The position numbers were made by a program, and so were the translations under genes. The notes beneath the pieces are model-generated. The model was not told the DNA's origin, searched no databases, and saw only the letters and a program-made list of their open reading frames with translations. A stretch of 47,945 nt of DNA from Candidatus Zhuqueibacterota bacterium (GTDB lineage: Bacteria > Zhuqueibacterota > Zhuqueibacteria > Residuimicrobiales > Krinioviventaceae), in the NCBI GenBank assembly GCA_016929295.1, contig JAFGJB010000066.1, positions 1 to 47,945 on the forward strand. Reading direction: 5' to 3'. The number at the start of each line of letters is the position of its first letter. Position 1 is the stretch's first letter. This document shows, in pieces, positions 1-7,659 of the stretch.

Positions 1-1127
1 GCAGGCAGACCGGCCAGTTCCACGAGGGTGGGATATATATCCAGCAGATTGACTGGCTCTGCGCATCGGCCCGCGCGCGTTATGCCCGGCGCAACGCACA
101 TCAAGACGTTGTGCGTCGCTTCTTCCCATAACGCAAATTTGCGCCAGTGCAGCTTTTCGCCGAGATGCCAGCCATGATCGGACCACAGCAGGATGATCGT
201 ATTATCGGCATAGCGACTCTGGCGCAGCCCATCGACGACCCGTCCAACGGACTCGTCGATAAAGCTGATGCTGGCGAGATACGCCTGAACCGCCTTGCGC
301 CACTGGTCATAACGTATGACATTTTCATGATCGCTGATTCTCGCCATCTCTCGACCGGCTTGCGGAACATCATCGAGATCATTCTTTTTGACATTTGGCA
401 GGGTGACGCGGTCAAGCGGATAGAGATCAAAATACTTTTGCGGCACATACCACGGCAGATGCGGCCGAAAAAAGCCGCAGGCGAGGAAGAAAGGTCTGTC
501 GTGCGTTTCATTGAGCTGACCGATGATCCAGTCAGCGACCTGCCAGTCGCTCATCTCATCCGGCGCCGCATCGATCGCACCCCAGTCAAAATGCGCCGCG
601 TTCGGGATGCCATTCAGCGGCCGATGGGATGGCCGGGGATCAGGCGGGCGATCCGATTTTTCTCCGGGATAGTAATAATCCCATGATTGTGGATCAAGGT
701 AGCGGCCATGATAGATTTTGCCGCTCCCCATCGCCTTGTAGCCATGCGCGCGAAAATATTGCGGCAGGGTGACGGCATCTTTCAGCACTTCGCTGCGTCG
801 CCATGGCTGATTGTTGTGATAAACGCCGGACGTCGACGGCCGGATGCCGGTCATGAGCGCTGCCCGCGACGGATTACACGCCGGCGCCGCGCAATAGGCG
901 TGGGTGAACAAGACACCTGCGGACGCCAGCCGATCCAGGTTCGGCGTCTTGCTATCCGGATGACCAGCCAGACAGCCGATCCAGTCGTTGAGATCATCGA
1001 TGGCGATGAACAAAATGTTGGGGTGCGCTTTTTTTGTCCCTGCTGCGGACCAGGCCGCCAGCGCGCCGGCGGTCAAGCCTGCACCGGCAGCGCAGAGAAA
1101 GCGTCGGCGAGATATGTCACTTGGCAT
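1..1127 (-). CDS. Sulfatase (S1 family), C-terminus outside window
   Basis: Probable exported sulfatase that hydrolyses sulfate esters, perhaps on sulfated glycans. The frame is open from an ATG at 1125-1127, preceded by TGAGGAGAG, to the window edge, giving 375 codons without a stop. Residues 6-30 look like a Tat signal (SRRRFL then an Ala/Gly-rich stretch). Residues 38-45 (ILFIAIDD) provide the metal-binding aspartates. CNPSR at 84-88 is the C-x-P-x-R site whose Cys84 would be converted to formylglycine. A later SDHGWHLGEK segment is typical of the family and resembles iduronate-2-sulfatase-like members. The converting enzyme is not in the window. It lies 57 bases downstream of the glycosyltransferase gene, probably in one transcript. 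Family assignment is strong; the substrate is unknown. Confidence 0.93.
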   Translation of the reverse strand, partial: MPSDISRRRFLCAAGAGLTAGALAAWSAAGTKKAHPNILFIAIDDLNDWIGCLAGHPDSKTPNLDRLASAGVLFTHAYCAAPACNPSRAALMTGIRPSTSGVYHNNQPWRRSEVLKDAVTLPQYFRAHGYKAMGSGKIYHGRYLDPQSWDYYYPGEKSDRPPDPRPSHRPLNGIPNAAHFDWGAIDAAPDEMSDWQVADWIIGQLNETHDRPFFLACGFFRPHLPWYVPQKYFDLYPLDRVTLPNVKKNDLDDVPQAGREMARISDHENVIRYDQWRKAVQAYLASISFIDESVGRVVDGLRQSRYADNTIILLWSDHGWHLGEKLHWRKFALWEEATHNVLMCVAPGITRAGRCAEPVNLLDIYPTLVELAGLP

Positions 1128-1184
1128 TTTTCTCTCCTCAGAGGTTATGCAAAAAACTACACATCGAACCTCTCATCATTCACA

Positions 1185-2702
1185 TCAGTCCGATCCGTCG
1201 GCGTCCGGCAGCGCCTCATGTAATATTTCTTCTTTTGCTTCTTGAGACAGCCGAACCGCATAGATGGCAAATGAATCTGCATATGATGCGGTCATTGGCC
1301 GCTCAAGCAGCGCCAGGCGGTTTGCAGAAAGAAAATATTTCTCCAGATGCCTCGGCAGTGCGCCGCGCTCGACTGGCGTGACAAACAGCAACGAATCTTC
1401 TATAATGGACGCTCGTCCCTCGAGATAGGCGTAATGATTGGTGCGCGAACTCAAATTGAGCGCCCAGGTGCGCGGCTGATCCTGGCAGTGAAAAGCCAGC
1501 AACGAGCCCAGCTGATAGGTATTGGCGCAGAGAGGCATTTCATTTACAGGATCGATGCGCCCGCGGATCGCATCGATCTGCTGCGCCAGAGCGTCCCAGC
1601 CGCGCGAATCCAGGGTTCGATCCTGCTTTGGCGGAATGGGCAGAAATGGCAGCACGGCATGCAGCACCACCAGGACGGTCGTCATGATTGAAAACAGCAT
1701 CGAAAAACGGACAAATTTTCGCAGCCGTCCTGCAGGGCCAAGGCGTTCATAATACCACAGCAGAATGATCAGTCCGCTGAGAAACGCGGGCGCCGGCCAG
1801 TTGGCCTCCACCCGCGCGCCGAGACTCGACCAGGTGAAAAACAACAGCGGCACGGCGAGGAATGTGAGCAGATAGAGCAGCGACGACTCGCGTCCATGTC
1901 GAAAATAAAAAATGACGGCGAGCACGAGCACGACGAACAAAAAGGGCGAAAACAGGCCAACTTGTCCGCCGAGATATTCGAGCAGCAGGTTAAATTTTGG
2001 CCAGGCTCCCGCGCTGTTGAATCCATGACCAAACTGGAAGGCGTAGGAGGCCCATGCATGCCGGGCGTTCCACAGGAGATTGGGCGAAAAGAAAAGGGCA
2101 GCGAGGAGCAGGGCGAGCCACGGTTTCCAGGTCAGCAGCAGCGGGCGATAGCTTTTGTCGATCAATAGATAGAGCCCAAAAGAGCCGATGAAGAGAAGGA
2201 ACAGATATTTTGACAGCAAGCCAAGACCGGCGACCATGCCGAGGGTCAGCCAGGCAGGCGTACAATTCTTAAAAACGGCCTCGTACCCCACGAACAGACC
2301 CAGCGACCAGAAAAAAAGAAACGGGATGTCGGGGGTGAGCAGCAATCCACCGACGGCATAGAGGAGCGTGGCGTTCAAAATGATGACCAGAAGCACCAGG
2401 CTGACGGATTTCAAATAGCGGGTTGCCAAAAGGAACATGACAATGGAGACGCCAAGTCCCGTCAGCAGCGGCGCCGCTTTGATGCCCCAGTATGTATCGC
2501 CGAACAGGGCTGTCGTCAGATGCACGAGCCAGGCCACCATGGGCGGATGATCGTAATAGCCGAACGAGAGAAATCGACTCCAGTCCCAGTAATAGGCCTC
2601 ATCCGGAAAAATATCCAGGCGCATGAGGACGAGGATGCGCAACAGGAAAATGAGTGCAATGGTCACGATAGGCATAATGTGTTTTTTCATGGGGCTTTCC
2701 AT
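1185..2702 (-). CDS. Glycosyltransferase family 39/83 (ArnT/PMT-like) membrane protein
   Basis: Polytopic inner-membrane glycosyltransferase of the dolichyl/undecaprenyl-phosphate-sugar-dependent type, which moves a sugar from a lipid-phosphate carrier onto a lipid or protein acceptor on the outer face of the membrane. After the first helix the sequence reads DIFPDEAYYWDWS, then YYDHPPMVAWL. The first loop with an acidic pair and this HPP motif is characteristic of the PMT_2/ArnT fold. About ten further hydrophobic helices follow and the C-terminal 150 residues are mostly soluble. ATG 2702 has AGG seven bases upstream; a TTG one codon earlier is also open. The acceptor cannot be inferred from its neighbours (sulfatase downstream, carbonic anhydrase upstream). 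Confidence 0.88.
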   Translation of the reverse strand: MESPMKKHIMPIVTIALIFLLRILVLMRLDIFPDEAYYWDWSRFLSFGYYDHPPMVAWLVHLTTALFGDTYWGIKAAPLLTGLGVSIVMFLLATRYLKSVSLVLLVIILNATLLYAVGGLLLTPDIPFLFFWSLGLFVGYEAVFKNCTPAWLTLGMVAGLGLLSKYLFLLFIGSFGLYLLIDKSYRPLLLTWKPWLALLLAALFFSPNLLWNARHAWASYAFQFGHGFNSAGAWPKFNLLLEYLGGQVGLFSPFLFVVLVLAVIFYFRHGRESSLLYLLTFLAVPLLFFTWSSLGARVEANWPAPAFLSGLIILLWYYERLGPAGRLRKFVRFSMLFSIMTTVLVVLHAVLPFLPIPPKQDRTLDSRGWDALAQQIDAIRGRIDPVNEMPLCANTYQLGSLLAFHCQDQPRTWALNLSSRTNHYAYLEGRASIIEDSLLFVTPVERGALPRHLEKYFLSANRLALLERPMTASYADSFAIYAVRLSQEAKEEILHEALPDADGSD

Positions 2703-2784
2703 CAATCAACCTGGATTATTCGCAAATAGATCATACAAAGACACAAAATACAAAGAAAATAGTATCAGGCTCTATTCTAAAGAT

Positions 2785-2802
2785 ATCAATGACACCATTG
2801 AT
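2785..2802. other. Short perfect hairpin after the carbonic anhydrase gene
   Basis: ATCAATG and CATTGAT form a seven-base perfect inverted repeat around a four-base loop, directly beyond the stop codon of the carbonic anhydrase gene. There is no T-run on the minus strand, so at best it is a weak terminator or a transcript-end stabiliser. Confidence 0.35.
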
Positions 2803-2803
2803 C

Positions 2804-3421
2804 CTATTCTGCTAAAAGCGTCACCCGGCCGCTGTGCAGATCATAGACAGCGCCGGCGATCAACAGCTTTTCGTCCTGCACAAGGCTTTGCAGGGTGCGT
2901 TCACTTTTGAGCCGTTTGACGATCCGCTGCGCATTCGCCGTCACAGCGCCAGCCACACGCTCGGCCAATGGCACCGAGGCATCCACCTGCGCTATAGCCG
3001 GATCGATTTGTCGCAGTAGTCGCTGTATGGCCGCGGGCTCTTTTGTTCGCTCCTCTTTTGGCGCCAAGGCCGCGGTGATGGCGCCGCAGAACGTATGACC
3101 CAAAACCAGGATGAGGGGTACGCGCAGGTGAAGTGCGGCGTACTGCAGGCTCGCCAGTTCGTTGGGCCCGATGATATTGCCGGCCACGCGCACGACGAAC
3201 AGATCATTAAAGCCCCGATTGAAAATCAACTCGAGGGGAACGCGCGCATCGCTGCAGCCAAGTATGGCGGCGAAGGGCGCTTGCCCGTCGATAACCCGCG
3301 TCTCCGGCGAAGCGATTCGCGCCGGCGCAGCGCTCACAAATCTGGCATTCCCCTGCATCAACTCTTGCAGCGCCTGCTCCGGCGTCATGTTTCGCTTCCC
3401 TGATGAGCACGCCGCTGTCAT
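2804..3421 (-). CDS. Beta-class carbonic anhydrase
   Basis: Zinc enzyme interconverting CO2 and bicarbonate; 205 residues, normal for the family. The conserved CSDARVP contains the first zinc cysteine and the Asp-Arg dyad, VVRVAGN follows, and LGHTFCGAI supplies the zinc histidine and second cysteine. The ATG at 3421 has GGGAG seven bases upstream. A second ATG eleven codons in (MTPEQAL) also has a GGGAAG upstream and would remove the odd Cys-containing leader MTAACSSGKRN. That leader is too short for a normal lipoprotein signal, so the protein is most likely cytoplasmic. It lies about 70 bases downstream of the photolyase gene, in the same orientation. Confidence 0.93.
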   Translation of the reverse strand: MTAACSSGKRNMTPEQALQELMQGNARFVSAAPARIASPETRVIDGQAPFAAILGCSDARVPLELIFNRGFNDLFVVRVAGNIIGPNELASLQYAALHLRVPLILVLGHTFCGAITAALAPKEERTKEPAAIQRLLRQIDPAIAQVDASVPLAERVAGAVTANAQRIVKRLKSERTLQSLVQDEKLLIAGAVYDLHSGRVTLLAE

Positions 3422-3489
3422 ATCGCTTCTCCCATCTGATTTTCTGCGCTGCGCAATATAGAAAAATTTGTCATCAATTCCCGCAGATT

Positions 3490-5034
3490 TTAGAGCCTTT
3501 CTATATCCTGCAAGTACTGTTCCGCCTGCTGTCGTATCGCCTGTCGCGCCGAGTCAGCCATGCGATCCCAGGTCCGATAGAGCATGCCGATGCGCGGATT
3601 CTTTGCCAGCTTGGGGCGGTGGCGATCATAAAAATGCCAGTACAAACTGTTGAACGGACAGGCCCGCTCGCCAAACTTGGCATTTCTATCATAATGACAA
3701 TTTTGACAATAGTCGCTCATTTTATGGATGTAGTTGGCGGAGGAGACGTAGGGTTTGCTGGCGATGAGGCCGCCATCGGCGAACTGGCTCATGCCGCGAG
3801 TGTTGGTGATCTCCACCCATTCGATAGCGTCAATATAGATGCCGAGGTACCAGGCGTCGAGCGCATCCGGGTCGATGCCGGCGAGCAGCGCGAAATTGCC
3901 GGTCACCATGAGGCGCTGAATGTGATGCGCATAGGCCTTGTGCAGCGACTGCTCGATCACCCTTTTCAAGCAGTTCATTTTTGTCCGGCCATCCCAATAG
4001 TAATGCGGCAGAGGACGCCGGTGCTCGAAGAAATTCATCCGCGCCAATTCGGGCATGCGCGCCCAGTAGACGCCGCGCATGTATTCCCGCCAGCCGAGGA
4101 TCTGGCGAACAAATCCCTCCACCTGCGGTAAAGTGATGGTCTCCTGATGCTGAGCCCACGCCGCCGTCGCCCTGTCGATCACCTCCATCGGATGCAGCAT
4201 TTTGGTGTTGAGAGAGAAAGAGAGTCTGGAATGGAAGAGGGACCACTGGTCTTGCTTCATCGCATCCTGAAACGTGCCGAAATAGGGCAGACTGACATCG
4301 ATAAAATAGTCCAGCAACGCCAAGCTCTGCTGCCGGTTGATCGGCCAGATCAATCGATCGCCCGTCTCTCCCATCGTGCTAATTTTTTCTTGCTCAAGGA
4401 GTTCGCGCAAATGCGAGACGTCATTCTCAAAGCAGAGCGGCGCCGGAACGGGCGCCGCGCCGTCGTAGCGATGCCGATTCTCGATATCAAAATTCCAGCG
4501 CCCGCCCATGGGCTGGTCGCCCTGCATGAGGACTGCGGTGCGTCGCCGCATCGTACGATAGAATGACTCCATGCGATAGTGCTGCTTGCCGCCAAAGTAT
4601 TCTTGCACGCTCTCCCTGGATGAGAGAAAATGCTCCGTATCCACGGCCGAGGTTTCGATCGGGAGCGACTCGCAAAAGCGCCTCAGTTGCTGGTCCAGAC
4701 GGAACTCATCAGGCAGCAGGTATTCGAACCGTTTGATCCGCCAACGGCGTATCAGCTGCAACAAATTTTCAGTCAAATGGCCGCTGTTCGAGGCATCATC
4801 CAGAGTGACATAGTGGAGGCGATGGCCATCCTGGCGCAGCTCGTGCGCAAAAGCGCGCATCGCCGCAAAAAAGGCCAGCACTTTTTGAATATGATGTCGA
4901 ACATAAACGGTCTCCTGACGAAGCTCCATCATCACATAAAGGACATGCTCGTCCGGTGCCCGAAACCACGAATGTCGCCCGTTCAGCTGATCACCGAGTA
5001 TGAGTCTCAGGGTGTCCGCTTTCAGATCGCTCAA
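3490..5034 (-). CDS. Fe-S bacterial cryptochrome/(6-4) photolyase (PhrB-like)
   Basis: Light-dependent DNA repair flavoprotein of the prokaryotic (6-4) photolyase class (FeS-BCP). The N-terminal antenna domain begins LRLILGDQLN, as in PhrB. The C-terminal FAD domain contains four cysteines (one in MNCLKRV, two in YCQNC, one in ACPFN) placed like the [4Fe-4S] ligands of this class. SLYWHFYDRHR follows, typical of the family. The frame is open to an ATG at 5085, but AAGGAG at 5043-5048 sits eight bases before a TTG at 5034. Starting there gives MSDLKADTLRLILGD, which matches family N-termini better, so I prefer the TTG. No folate-photolyase or other repair gene is adjacent. Confidence 0.9.
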   Translation of the reverse strand: MSDLKADTLRLILGDQLNGRHSWFRAPDEHVLYVMMELRQETVYVRHHIQKVLAFFAAMRAFAHELRQDGHRLHYVTLDDASNSGHLTENLLQLIRRWRIKRFEYLLPDEFRLDQQLRRFCESLPIETSAVDTEHFLSSRESVQEYFGGKQHYRMESFYRTMRRRTAVLMQGDQPMGGRWNFDIENRHRYDGAAPVPAPLCFENDVSHLRELLEQEKISTMGETGDRLIWPINRQQSLALLDYFIDVSLPYFGTFQDAMKQDQWSLFHSRLSFSLNTKMLHPMEVIDRATAAWAQHQETITLPQVEGFVRQILGWREYMRGVYWARMPELARMNFFEHRRPLPHYYWDGRTKMNCLKRVIEQSLHKAYAHHIQRLMVTGNFALLAGIDPDALDAWYLGIYIDAIEWVEITNTRGMSQFADGGLIASKPYVSSANYIHKMSDYCQNCHYDRNAKFGERACPFNSLYWHFYDRHRPKLAKNPRIGMLYRTWDRMADSARQAIRQQAEQYLQDIERL

Positions 5035-5211
5035 TAAAAATTCTCCTTCTCGCATACTGTGCAATCCATTCATTTTATGAGACAATCAAGGAATGACTAA
5101 TATTTGTCTAATTTATTTCTATTATTAAGGAATATTATCTTATACAAATAGGTTACAATAGACGAAATAAATTGAAAGATAATCATCAATAAAGAAAAAA
5201 GGAGCAATAAA
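5035..5211. other. AT-rich divergent intergenic region
   Basis: Separates the photolyase gene (minus) from the DUF4397 lipoprotein gene (plus). It is much richer in A+T than either gene and must hold both promoters. I see a possible -10 (TACAAT, 5154-5159) for the plus gene but no convincing -35 at the right distance, so I do not call a promoter. Confidence 0.4.
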
Positions 5212-5898
5212 ATGAAGTTACGTATCTTATTCTCGATGATAGCAGCTTTTTCGTTTCTGGTCGTCAGCGGTTGTAGCGACGATGACAATGGCACGACCCC
5301 GACACCGGCGGGCAAGGCAATGGTTCAGGTCATTCATGCATCCCCGGATGCTCCGGGCGTGGATATCCTCGTTGACAATGGCGTGGCGGTGACGAATCTG
5401 ACATTTCCGCAGAACACGAGTTACCTGCAAGTGAATGCCGGGACGCGAAATATCAAAGTCAACGTGACCGGCACAACTCAGACCGTCATTGAGGCGAATC
5501 TCGATCTCATGCAGGACAAATCATACTCCATCTTTGCGACGAATGTGGTTGCCAATCTGACGCCGCTCGTGTTGCAGGACAATCTGGCGACGCCGGCTGA
5601 TGGTAAGGCGCATGTCCGCTTCATCCATCTGTCTCCCAACGCGCCGGCAGTGGACATCACGCTGACGGATGGCACCGTGGTATTCGGCAATGTCGAGTTT
5701 TCTGGCTATGTCGACTTCACCCCACTGGCCGTCGGGACATATAATCTGCAGGTTCGCGTCCACGGGACGGAAACAGTGGTTCTTGAACTGCCTGGAGTGC
5801 AACTGGCGAATCAAAAGATCTACACTGTCTTTGCCAAGGGCCTTGTGGGCGGCAGTGGCGCTCAGCAACTGGGAGCCGGCATTATAGTCAATAACTAA
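5212..5898 (+). CDS. DUF4397 lipoprotein
   Basis: Predicted lipoprotein of 228 residues. The signal peptide ends in VVSGC, with Cys21 as the acylated residue, followed by an acidic linker. The mature part is two copies of a DUF4397-type beta domain. Copy one starts near residue 36 (MVQVIHASPDAPGVDILVD) and copy two near 133 (HVRFIHLSPNAPAVDITL), so the protein looks like an internal duplication. The family is extracytoplasmic and lacks a defined biochemical role. AAGGAG lies seven bases before the ATG. The gene stands alone, with a divergent gene upstream and two hairpins downstream, and is probably monocistronic. Confidence 0.9.
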   Translation: MKLRILFSMIAAFSFLVVSGCSDDDNGTTPTPAGKAMVQVIHASPDAPGVDILVDNGVAVTNLTFPQNTSYLQVNAGTRNIKVNVTGTTQTVIEANLDLMQDKSYSIFATNVVANLTPLVLQDNLATPADGKAHVRFIHLSPNAPAVDITLTDGTVVFGNVEFSGYVDFTPLAVGTYNLQVRVHGTETVVLELPGVQLANQKIYTVFAKGLVGGSGAQQLGAGIIVNN

Positions 5899-5908
5899 AA
5901 CCAGAAAT

Positions 5909-5932
5909 GACTGACCGGTTTCAGTCTTTTTT
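5909..5932 (+). terminator. Rho-independent terminator
   Basis: GACTGA (5909-5914) pairs with TCAGTC (5921-5926) and is followed by six T residues, eleven bases after the DUF4397 stop codon. Confidence 0.75.
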
Positions 5933-5985
5933 AGAATAAACGAACAATTAACCGGCTTTTTATCACCCACACATTATTTATATCT

Positions 5986-6021
5986 GCAAAAGCCAGGAGC
6001 AACACCCTGGCTTTTGCTTTT
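5986..6021. terminator. Symmetric 12-bp hairpin, probably a bidirectional terminator
   Basis: GCAAAAGCCAGG (5986-5997) is perfectly complementary to CCTGGCTTTTGC (6006-6017). T-rich sequence follows on the plus strand and the AAAA in the other arm gives T residues on the minus strand. It lies between converging genes (5212-5898 plus and 6060-6737 minus), where a two-way terminator is expected. Confidence 0.8.
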
Positions 6022-6059
6022 ATGGCGCTTTCATCTCAGGGCGTGCATCGAGCATGCGA

Positions 6060-6737
6060 TCAATACACAGACGTTGGCAAGGGGAAAAATCGCTGTACGA
6101 TTTCCTGCAGTTCATCTTTTAACCGGGGATATGACGCTTCGGTCGTCTCCAGTCGAATGACATACAGCCAGTCTCCCCGCGGCAGGAACGCGGCGATCCA
6201 GACAGGCATGCATATGCCGGCATCTGCCGGCATGACAATGACAAAATAGGCACCCTTGAGCAGCTGATGCGCCGGACTTTTCACTTGCTGGATGATCCTG
6301 AGACGCTCCTGTGGCCTCTCATGCGCCGCGATCAGCTCGGCTAAATAATCGAGCGCCACTGCATTTGAATTCCTCTCACTATCGCTGCGAATGACACCGA
6401 TCCTGGCCATGGCCAACGTATCGGCATTGCCAATGCGATGCGACAGCAGCAGCCAGAGGATCTGCTCTTCCATCGGCCGATCTGGTACAAGACTGGTGAG
6501 CGTTGTATCGTGCACCAGAGACGTCAAGCGCCACCGCTGATCCGGCATTTTGATCATGAATCGAAAGGGCAGGTGTATGTACATCGAATCGATGACGCCG
6601 ATTCGTCTGCCCTCGAGTCGAGCGATTTCTGCTAATGGTCGTGGTGCAGACCGACGCCATTGCATCATGATGAGCAGGACTGCGACGAGACAGAACGACA
6701 GCATGACGATGGCACGGATGTCAACATTTTTTCGCAT
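6060..6737 (-). CDS. Membrane-anchored protein of unknown function
   Basis: 225 residues with one N-terminal transmembrane helix (about 9-27, after MRKNVDIR) and no lipobox, so it is probably an inner-membrane anchored protein with a soluble periplasmic part. The soluble part alternates short hydrophobic strands and helices (IGVIDSMYIHLPFRF, FVIVMPADAGICMPVWI), reminiscent of small secreted alpha/beta folds. I recognise no family motif. Its ATG overlaps the stop of the sugar kinase gene (TGATG), indicating translational coupling. It is the last gene of the long minus-strand run and ends just before the bidirectional hairpin. Confidence 0.75.
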   Translation of the reverse strand: MRKNVDIRAIVMLSFCLVAVLLIMMQWRRSAPRPLAEIARLEGRRIGVIDSMYIHLPFRFMIKMPDQRWRLTSLVHDTTLTSLVPDRPMEEQILWLLLSHRIGNADTLAMARIGVIRSDSERNSNAVALDYLAELIAAHERPQERLRIIQQVKSPAHQLLKGAYFVIVMPADAGICMPVWIAAFLPRGDWLYVIRLETTEASYPRLKDELQEIVQRFFPLPTSVY

Positions 6738-7657
6738 CAGATACTTTGCAAAACAAATTCATCCAAGTCATGAAATGACCACGCCGGCACAGCGCCTTTT
6801 TGCGTGGAGACATAGGCGCCCAGGCGATTGGCAAAATCGGCAATATCCCGCAGCGGGGCGCGCTGCAGAATTTTGAGCACCAGTCCTGCGGCAAACGCAT
6901 CACCAGCGCCGGATGAATCGAGAGGAGTGACGGAATAACCCGCGTCAAACTCTTCCTCTTCCGGCGTGATCAGATAACAGCCGTTGGCTCCCATTGTCAA
7001 GGCGATGAGTCGAATGGCGTGTTCCTGCGATAACCGCCGCAAAAAAGAGATAGGATCGACATCCACATGCAAGCCGCTCTTGAGCAGCTCGCATTCATTT
7101 TCATTCAATTTTAACACATCCGCTGCGGCGAGGGATTGATTCACCGCATATTCTGACATTGAATCCCACTTGCGTATATTCAGATCACAGACTTTGAGAG
7201 CAGTCGTGGCTTTATTCAAAAAGGCATGTATCGCCTCTCGTGAAGGCTCCGACCTTTGGGCGAGCAATCCAAAAAAGACGCCGTCCATCTTTGGCGCCAG
7301 ATCCTCCCAAATGGAATCCAGGCGCAGGTGATCAAATGCCACATCCCGCGTGCAGTGATAGGCCGGATTGCCGTCGCGCTCCAGGGTGATATTCAACCGG
7401 CCGGTGGGCTTGAAAATATCGAACTGCACACCATCGGTGGTCACCCGCCTATCGTTCAACTTTTCAACCAGCTCGTGGCCGTCCGTATCATCGCCAACGC
7501 GACTGCACAAATAGGCATCCTGCCCGGCATTGGCAATATGCACGGCAAAATTTGCCGCCGACCCGCCGATGAATTTTTCATCGCCATAGACATCCCACAT
7601 AACCTCACCCAGTCCGGCGATTTGAAATTTTTTCTCTTTTTTATCGTCCGGCAACAC
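6737..7657 (-). CDS. PfkB-family carbohydrate kinase
   Basis: ATP-dependent sugar kinase of the ribokinase/fructokinase family, 306 residues. GGSAANFAVHIANAG (31-45) is the N-terminal PfkB signature. DSSGAGDAFAAG (247-258) is the C-terminal signature carrying the anion hole and catalytic Asp253. The sequence resembles fructokinases, but substrate cannot be fixed from sequence alone. The apparent start is GTG 7657, with GAGGA eight bases upstream overlapping the end of the PBP gene; the stop overlaps the next start by one base. Its position between a PBP and two membrane proteins gives no clear pathway. Confidence 0.9.
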   Translation of the reverse strand: MLPDDKKEKKFQIAGLGEVMWDVYGDEKFIGGSAANFAVHIANAGQDAYLCSRVGDDTDGHELVEKLNDRRVTTDGVQFDIFKPTGRLNITLERDGNPAYHCTRDVAFDHLRLDSIWEDLAPKMDGVFFGLLAQRSEPSREAIHAFLNKATTALKVCDLNIRKWDSMSEYAVNQSLAAADVLKLNENECELLKSGLHVDVDPISFLRRLSQEHAIRLIALTMGANGCYLITPEEEEFDAGYSVTPLDSSGAGDAFAAGLVLKILQRAPLRDIADFANRLGAYVSTQKGAVPAWSFHDLDEFVLQSI

Positions 7658-7659
7658 CT

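Noticed and set aside
147-1245. Plus-strand open frames opposite the sulfatase
   Set aside because: The minus frame encodes the full sulfatase motif set including CNPSR; the plus frames are shadows with no recognisable domain.
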